From the NCBI GenBank assembly GCA_031256095.1, contig JAIRRG010000226.1:1-9699 (forward strand): 9,699 nucleotides of DNA, given 5' to 3'. Both the position numbers and the translations under genes were made by a program. How positions within the stretch are numbered: the first letter of the stretch is position 1; every line of letters starts with the position of its first letter. This document shows positions 6,078 through 9,699 of the stretch, in pieces. The notes under the pieces are model-generated. The model did not search any database, was not told where the DNA came from, and was given only the letters and a program-made list of their open reading frames with translations. This stretch comes from Desulfobulbaceae bacterium. GTDB taxonomy: Bacteria > Desulfobacterota > Desulfobulbia > Desulfobulbales > Desulfocapsaceae.

Positions 6078-6758
6078 ATGGGCAAAAACATTCTGATGTT
6101 CGGGCCGAATGGCAGCGGCAAGGGAACCCAGGGCGCGCTGATTCAGAAAAAACTGAATCTGCCGCATATTGAATCCGGGGCCATTTTCCGCGAGCACATT
6201 AAAGGCGGCACCGAACTGGGCAAAAAGGCCAAGGCCTATATCGACCGCGGCGATCTGGTGCCGGACGACATCACCATCCCGATGATGATCGCCCGTCTCA
6301 GCCAGCCCGACTGCAAAAACGGCTGGATTTTGGATGGCTTCCCGCGTTCAAAAGAGCAAGCGGTCAAACTTGACGAAACCCTGAAAAAAGAAGGGCTGGC
6401 CCTCTCCTACGTCATTGAGATCGTCCTCGACCGTCAGATCGCCAAGGAACGGATCATGGGCCGCCGGCTGTGCGCCAACGACAACAACCATCCGAACCAC
6501 ATCGCCTTCCCGGCCATCAAGCCGGTGGAAAAAGACGGCAAGCTGGTGTGCCGGGTCTGCGGCGGCGCCCTGTCGGCCCGCGCCGACGATCAGGACGAGG
6601 CCGCCATCGACAAACGCCACAACATCTACTATGACACAAAAACCGGGACCATGGCCGCGGTCAATTACTTCAAAAGCGGCAAAGGCCCGAAGGTGATCTC
6701 CGTCGATGGCACCGCCTCAATTGAAAAAGTCAGCGAAGCCATCCTCAAGGAGTTGTAA
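6078..6758 (+). CDS. adk: Adenylate kinase, divergent Desulfobacterota-type
   Basis: A 226-residue cytoplasmic enzyme interconverting ATP + AMP and 2 ADP. The P-loop is GPNGSGKGT (9-17). The AMP-binding region reads ESGAIFREHI instead of the common TGDMLR form, followed by IDRGDLVPDDI (55-65) and DGFPRS (86-91). The lid (about 128-172) opens with MGRRLC and holds C132, D135, C158 and C161, so a zinc site of C-x2-D...C-x2-C type is likely in place of four cysteines. RADDQDEAAIDKR (168-180) supplies the usual arginines. This combination is one I associate with sulfate-reducing and related bacteria. ATG at 6078 is chosen because GGAGG at 6066-6070 lies seven bases upstream. The gene seems monocistronic, with its own promoter and a strong terminator after it. 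Confidence 0.95.
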   Translation: MGKNILMFGPNGSGKGTQGALIQKKLNLPHIESGAIFREHIKGGTELGKKAKAYIDRGDLVPDDITIPMMIARLSQPDCKNGWILDGFPRSKEQAVKLDETLKKEGLALSYVIEIVLDRQIAKERIMGRRLCANDNNHPNHIAFPAIKPVEKDGKLVCRVCGGALSARADDQDEAAIDKRHNIYYDTKTGTMAAVNYFKSGKGPKVISVDGTASIEKVSEAILKEL

Positions 6759-6785
6759 TTCGCCGTTTTTTCCACGGAGGCGCCA

Positions 6786-6815
6786 GGCATCCCCCACCAA
6801 GGGGATGCCTTTTTT
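6786..6815 (+). terminator. Intrinsic terminator of adk
   Basis: GGCATCCCC (6786-6794) and GGGGATGCC (6801-6809) form a perfect nine-base-pair stem around CACCAA, followed by six T. A textbook Rho-independent terminator 28 nt after the adk stop. Confidence 0.93.
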
Positions 6816-6850
6816 CTTGCCCCCTTTTATTCCTTCAACCAACGCCCATT

Positions 6851-8431
6851 ATGGAAGAATTTTCTCCGCCCACTCCTCCCACGCCTGGCAAGGTCTATCT
6901 GGTTGGCGCCGGTCCCGGCGATCCTGGCCTCATCACCATGCGCGGCAAATATCTGCTCGAACGCGCTGAGGTACTCATTTACGATTATCTGGCCAGCAAA
7001 AATCTGTTGCGCTACGCCCCGGCCAGCGCCGAGCTGGTCTATGCCGGCAAACGCGGCGGCCTGGAGCATACCCACACCCAGGACGAAATCAACCAACTGC
7101 TGATTGAGCACGCCCGGAGCGGCAAGATGGTGGTGCGGCTGAAGGGCGGCGACCCGTTCATTTTCGGGCGCGGTGGCGAGGAAGCCGAGGCCCTCCACGA
7201 CGCCGGTATCGCCTTCGAGGTGGTGCCGGGCGTCACTTCGGCCACCGCCGCCGCCACCTACGCCGGCATCCCGATCACCCATCGCGATTACACGGCTTCG
7301 GTGTCCTTTCTCACCGGCCATGAAGACCCCGGCAAGGAACGCTCGCATATCGACTGGGCCAGCCTGGCCGCCTGCGGCGGCACCTTGGTCGTCTATATGG
7401 GCATCAAGAATCTGCCGGTCATCAAGGGAAATCTGTTGAAACATGGCCGCGCCGCCACGACGCCGGTGGCCGTGGTGCGCTGGGCTTCAACGCCGGAGCA
7501 GCGGACCGTGGTCGGAACCCTGGCCGATATTTGTGACAAGGTGCGCGAGGCGGGCATCAAACCGCCGGCCTTGATCATCGTCGGCGAGGTGGTTGGCCTG
7601 CGCGAAAAAATCGACTGGTTTGAAAAGAGGCCGCTCTTCGGCAAACGGATTGCCGTCACCCGCACTCGCGAGCAGGCCAGTGAACTGGTGGCGCAACTGG
7701 AAGAAGCCGGAGCGGAATGCCTGGAGTATCCGACCATTCATGTCGAGCCGGTTGAATCCTATGAATTACTCGATGAAGAGATGGAACGGATCCATGAATA
7801 CCACTGGATCGTCTTCACTTCACTCAACGGCGTTCGCTATTTCTTCGAGCGCCTGTTCGCCAAGGGGCTGGACGCCCGTGACCTGAAGGGGCCGTCGATT
7901 GCCGTGATCGGCAAAAGCACCGCCGACCTGCTGCGCCAGTATGGCCTGCGCGCCAATCTGGTGCCAGAAGAGTACACCGCCGAGGGTCTGGCTGAAGCCC
8001 TGCTCGATACCGGAGTTGGCGGTCGTAATATCCTTATCGCCAGGGCCAAAGTGGCCCGGGAAATTCTGCCGGAAACCCTGCGCGGCGCCGGCGCCCAGGT
8101 CATGGTTGTCCCGGTCTATCAAAATATGCCGCCGCCCAGCGCCCGCGACGCTCTTTTGGCCAATCTGGAAGCGAGCCGCATCGACGTTATCACCTTCACC
8201 AGCTCATCGACGGTGAAGAATTTTGTTGACCTGGTCGGCGCCGCCAGCCACGAAGAGCTGGCCAAACTGCTGGATGGCGTCGGCATCGCGGCCATTGGCC
8301 CAATCACCGGCAAAACCATCGCCAGCTATGGCCTGACGGTCAACATCCAGCCGGAACAGTACACCATTGAGGGGCTGGTGGCGGCGCTGACGGCATACTA
8401 TGGCAACGGCGACCGAAGCGGCCCGGCCTGA
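6851..8431 (+). CDS. cobA-hemD: Fused uroporphyrinogen-III C-methyltransferase / uroporphyrinogen-III synthase (CobA-HemD)
   Basis: A 526-residue bifunctional cytoplasmic protein. Residues ~14-252 are a SAM-dependent uroporphyrinogen-III methyltransferase (SUMT), which makes precorrin-2: signature VYLVGAGPGDPGLIT (15-29), VRLKGGDPFIFGRGGEE (95-111), PGVTSATAAATYAGIP (126-141) and LVVYMGIKNLP. Residues ~264-515 are uroporphyrinogen-III synthase (HemD), which closes hydroxymethylbilane into the asymmetric macrocycle: opening GKRIAVTRTREQASELV, central IVFTSLNGVRYFFERL, and late VITFTSSSTVKNFV and GIAAIGPITGKTIASYGL. The fusion therefore feeds siroheme, cobalamin and the alternative haem route, and is common in anaerobes. 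There is no CysG dehydrogenase domain. ATG at 6851 is the only in-frame start ahead of the signature; no strong ribosome binding site is seen. Its 3' end overlaps the CULT gene by 32 nt. No hemC or hemB lies upstream in the window. Confidence 0.96.
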   Translation: MEEFSPPTPPTPGKVYLVGAGPGDPGLITMRGKYLLERAEVLIYDYLASKNLLRYAPASAELVYAGKRGGLEHTHTQDEINQLLIEHARSGKMVVRLKGGDPFIFGRGGEEAEALHDAGIAFEVVPGVTSATAAATYAGIPITHRDYTASVSFLTGHEDPGKERSHIDWASLAACGGTLVVYMGIKNLPVIKGNLLKHGRAATTPVAVVRWASTPEQRTVVGTLADICDKVREAGIKPPALIIVGEVVGLREKIDWFEKRPLFGKRIAVTRTREQASELVAQLEEAGAECLEYPTIHVEPVESYELLDEEMERIHEYHWIVFTSLNGVRYFFERLFAKGLDARDLKGPSIAVIGKSTADLLRQYGLRANLVPEEYTAEGLAEALLDTGVGGRNILIARAKVAREILPETLRGAGAQVMVVPVYQNMPPPSARDALLANLEASRIDVITFTSSSTVKNFVDLVGAASHEELAKLLDGVGIAAIGPITGKTIASYGLTVNIQPEQYTIEGLVAALTAYYGNGDRSGPA

Positions 8432-8861
8432 AGGCCGCCGCCATTACCGCGCTGGCCGCCGCTGGCTGAAACGCCTGGCCCGCCAAGATGGCAACTGGCG
8501 CCCATCGCCACAACTTGCCCGGCAAGACCAGGCCAAACATTTTGCCGAGCGCGACCAGGCCCTGCGCTGCGCCCACTGCGGCCATGCCATCACCCACCCG
8601 AACCAGGCCATCACCGTTTCCGGCGGTCACGAGCATACTTTCGTCAATCCCGCCGGCCTGGTCTTCACCGTCCGCCTCTTCCGCGACACGCCTGGCTGCC
8701 GCTTTCACGGCCAGCCAAGCCCGGAATTTTCCTGGTTTCCCGGCTACCTGTGGCGGTTTGCCCTCTGCGGCGGCTGTGGTCGGCACCTCGGCTGGCTTTT
8801 TCAGGGCCCTGCCGACCACTTCACCGCCTTAATCGCCGCCGCCATCCGTGAGGCGGAGTAA
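8400..8861 (+). CDS. Free-standing bacterial cereblon-like CULT-domain protein
   Basis: This 153-residue protein carries a CULT domain, the zinc-containing fold that in human cereblon binds thalidomide and C-terminal cyclic imide degrons. Zinc ligands are C57-x2-C60 (CAHC) and C123-x2-C126 (CGGC). The aromatic cage is intact: W112, W118 and W132 plus F134, with the same spacing (6, 14, 2) as W380, W386, W400 and F402 of human cereblon. HTFVNPAG (79-86) and SWFPGYLW (111-118) are hallmark stretches. Residues 1-50 are a basic extension with no recognised domain; bacterial stand-alone forms are usually nearer 120 residues. There is no Lon or DDB1-binding part, signal peptide or membrane segment. 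The ATG at 8400 is the only methionine in the frame and overlaps cobA-hemD by 32 nt, so translational coupling is likely. The natural bacterial role is unknown to me; an imide- or uracil-type ligand is an inference from the family. Confidence 0.9.
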   Translation: MATATEAARPEGRRHYRAGRRWLKRLARQDGNWRPSPQLARQDQAKHFAERDQALRCAHCGHAITHPNQAITVSGGHEHTFVNPAGLVFTVRLFRDTPGCRFHGQPSPEFSWFPGYLWRFALCGGCGRHLGWLFQGPADHFTALIAAAIREAE

Positions 8862-8902
8862 ACCAGGCAAGCGCCAGGCACAACTTTACCCGCTTCTGTA
8901 CA

Positions 8903-8931
8903 TTGAGAACGCTCTTCGGGGACGACTAAAT
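8903..8931 (+). promoter_or_regulatory. Candidate higBA promoter
   Basis: TTGAGA (8903-8908) is followed after 17 bases by CTAAAT (8926-8931). The -10 element overlaps the palindromic operator, which suits autorepression. The -10 match is weak. Confidence 0.35.
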
Positions 8932-8947
8932 AACGTTCGACGTTATT
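8929..8947. promoter_or_regulatory. Palindromic operator, probable HigA/HigBA binding site
   Basis: AATAACGT and ACGTTATT are perfect eight-base arms around TCG, 25 nt before the higB start. HigA antitoxins repress their own operon through such palindromes. Half-site-like GCGTTATTATGCGC follows at 8956-8969 and may be a second weaker site. Confidence 0.6.
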
Positions 8948-8971
8948 AGCGGTATGCGTTATTATGCGCGT

Positions 8972-9253
8972 ATGATTAAAACATTCGCCGACAAACAAAC
9001 CGCTGCCCTTTTTCAGGGGTTGAGTGTCCGCCGATTTAGCGGTCAGTGGGTGCGGTTGGCGCGGAAAAAGCTTGCCGCGCTCAATGCCGCGGAAATCGTC
9101 GAAGATTTGCGTAAGCCGCCTGGAAATCGTCTTGAAGCTCTCAAAGGTGACCGAAAGGGGCAATGGAGCATCCGTATCAACGAACAATGGCGGATTTGCT
9201 TCGGTTTTAAGGACGGCAACGCCTACGATGTTGAAATCGCCGATTACCATTGA
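8972..9253 (+). CDS. higB: HigB toxin, RelE-superfamily mRNA interferase
   Basis: A 93-residue toxin of the HigB (plasmid killer) branch of the RelE superfamily, which cuts mRNA at the ribosome. The conserved core runs from DLRKPPGNRLEALKGDRKG (45-63) through WSIRINEQWRICF (65-77) to the terminal DVEIADYH (86-93), with R61, R74, Y91 and H93 among likely functional residues. The start at 8972 gives the normal family beginning MIKTFADK; an in-frame ATG at 8954 would add MRYYAR and cannot be excluded, as neither has a clear ribosome binding site. The toxin-first order with antitoxin 12 nt downstream is typical of HigBA. It has its own operator and is separated from the CULT gene by 110 nt. Confidence 0.94.
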   Translation: MIKTFADKQTAALFQGLSVRRFSGQWVRLARKKLAALNAAEIVEDLRKPPGNRLEALKGDRKGQWSIRINEQWRICFGFKDGNAYDVEIADYH

Positions 9254-9265
9254 AAGGAGATCGCT

Positions 9266-9619
9266 ATGACCATCCGTGTGGAAGACCTTGACACCATCGA
9301 TTTTTCTGACGTTGCCGACCTGTCGGCGGGCCGCGCCGCCCCTATTCATCCTGGCGAAATTCTCCGGGATGAATTTCTCGAACCTTTGGCTATCAGCCAG
9401 TACGCCTTGGCGAAGGCAATCGCCGTGCCCCCCAGGCGAATCAACGAAATTGTCCATGGCAAGCGCGGCATTACAGTTGATACGGCCCTTCGCCTGGCGC
9501 GTTTTTTCGGCACAAGCGTCCAGCTTTGGCTCAACCTGCAAGCTCATTACGACACCATCATGACCAAAGATAAAATGGGCGATGTGCTGACGCGCATTCC
9601 TAAATTGCGCGCGGCGTAA
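9266..9619 (+). CDS. higA: HigA antitoxin, XRE-family HTH
   Basis: A 117-residue antitoxin that should neutralise HigB and bind the upstream palindrome. It has the family entry PIHPGEIL (26-33), a helix-turn-helix from about 43 to 66 (ISQYALAKAIAVPPRRINEI, then VHGKRGIT), and the C-terminal helix with FFGTSVQLWLNLQ (80-92). The first 25 residues (acidic, MTIRVEDLDTIDFSD) are an extension beyond the usual ~100-residue HigA. AAAGGAGA at 9253-9260 is a strong ribosome binding site for ATG 9266. It is co-transcribed with higB. Confidence 0.94.
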   Translation: MTIRVEDLDTIDFSDVADLSAGRAAPIHPGEILRDEFLEPLAISQYALAKAIAVPPRRINEIVHGKRGITVDTALRLARFFGTSVQLWLNLQAHYDTIMTKDKMGDVLTRIPKLRAA

Positions 9620-9643
9620 ATCGGGCATGATTCACCTCGCGGT

Positions 9644-9699
9644 ATGCCGCCGCGCCGGCGCGGCCAGGCCATCACCCTTACTGGCGGCCATGAGCATAC
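9644..9699 (+). CDS. 5' part of a second CULT-like coding segment, cut by window end (possibly degraded)
   Basis: From ATG 9644 the frame reads MPPRRRGQAITLTGGHEHT and runs off the window. QAITLTGGHEHT matches QAITVSGGHEHT of the CULT protein at residues 69-80 (10 of 12). At DNA level 9665-9699 and 8604-8638 agree at 30 of 35 positions, with several differences synonymous, so the reading frame has been under selection at least in part. The preceding zinc-ligand motif CxxC is missing in this frame; a neighbouring frame from ATG 9628 reads VCRRAGAA, which resembles VCRRCGAA with one cysteine lost, suggesting a damaged or shortened N-terminus. Whether the rest of the domain follows lies outside the window. 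Confidence 0.6.
   Translation, partial: MPPRRRGQAITLTGGHEH

Noticed and set aside
8340..8819. 159-residue minus-strand frame over the CULT gene
   Set aside because: Antisense to a protein with intact zinc and Trp-cage motifs; no family resemblance.
1..9699. CRISPR array or tandem repeat arrays
   Set aside because: No regularly spaced direct repeats were seen anywhere in the window.

Overview
The window looks like chromosomal DNA of a GC-rich, probably anaerobic or microaerophilic bacterium, most likely of the Desulfobacterota (old Deltaproteobacteria). The main reasons are an adenylate kinase of the divergent type I associate with sulfate reducers (SGAIFREH in place of the usual TGDMLR, and a Cys-containing lid), a rubrerythrin, and a fused CobA-HemD tetrapyrrole enzyme. 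This assignment rests on recognised family features, not on any search.

Layout. At 141-641 (+) lies rubrerythrin, converging on an unrecognised 149-residue coiled-coil protein (692-1141, -); a 43-nt hairpin covers the gap between them. Next comes copy A of a ~145-bp dispersed palindromic repeat (1154-1299). It is followed by a ZraS/HydH-like sensor kinase (1383-2972, -) with no response regulator beside it. A tRNA-Arg(TCG) gene (3250-3325) stands 19 nt before rarA (3345-4679, +). Aquaporin Z (4746-5438, -) converges on rarA and has a ~400-nt upstream region with a plausible sigma-70 promoter. Copy B of the same repeat (5837-5982) lies in inverted orientation, so the two copies bracket about 4.5 kb carrying kinase, tRNA, rarA and aqpZ.

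From 5986 onward all genes point right. adk (6078-6758) has a TATAAT at the edge of repeat B, a terminator-like hairpin in its leader, and a strong intrinsic terminator after it. A cobA-hemD fusion (6851-8431) follows; its last 32 nt overlap a gene for a free-standing bacterial cereblon-type CULT-domain protein (8400-8861). A HigB-HigA toxin-antitoxin pair (8972-9619) with a palindromic operator comes next. The last ~56 nt of the window begin a second CULT-like coding segment (QAITLTGGHEHT), so the toxin-antitoxin pair sits between two cereblon-like sequences.

How the genes fit together. Most are housekeeping: peroxide defence, replication-fork maintenance, water transport, adenylate balance, and siroheme/cobalamin/heme d1 precursor supply. 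The accessory and most interesting part is the right end, with the CULT protein coupled to cobA-hemD, HigBA, and the second CULT fragment. The inverted repeats and their promoter-like edges are the second point of interest.
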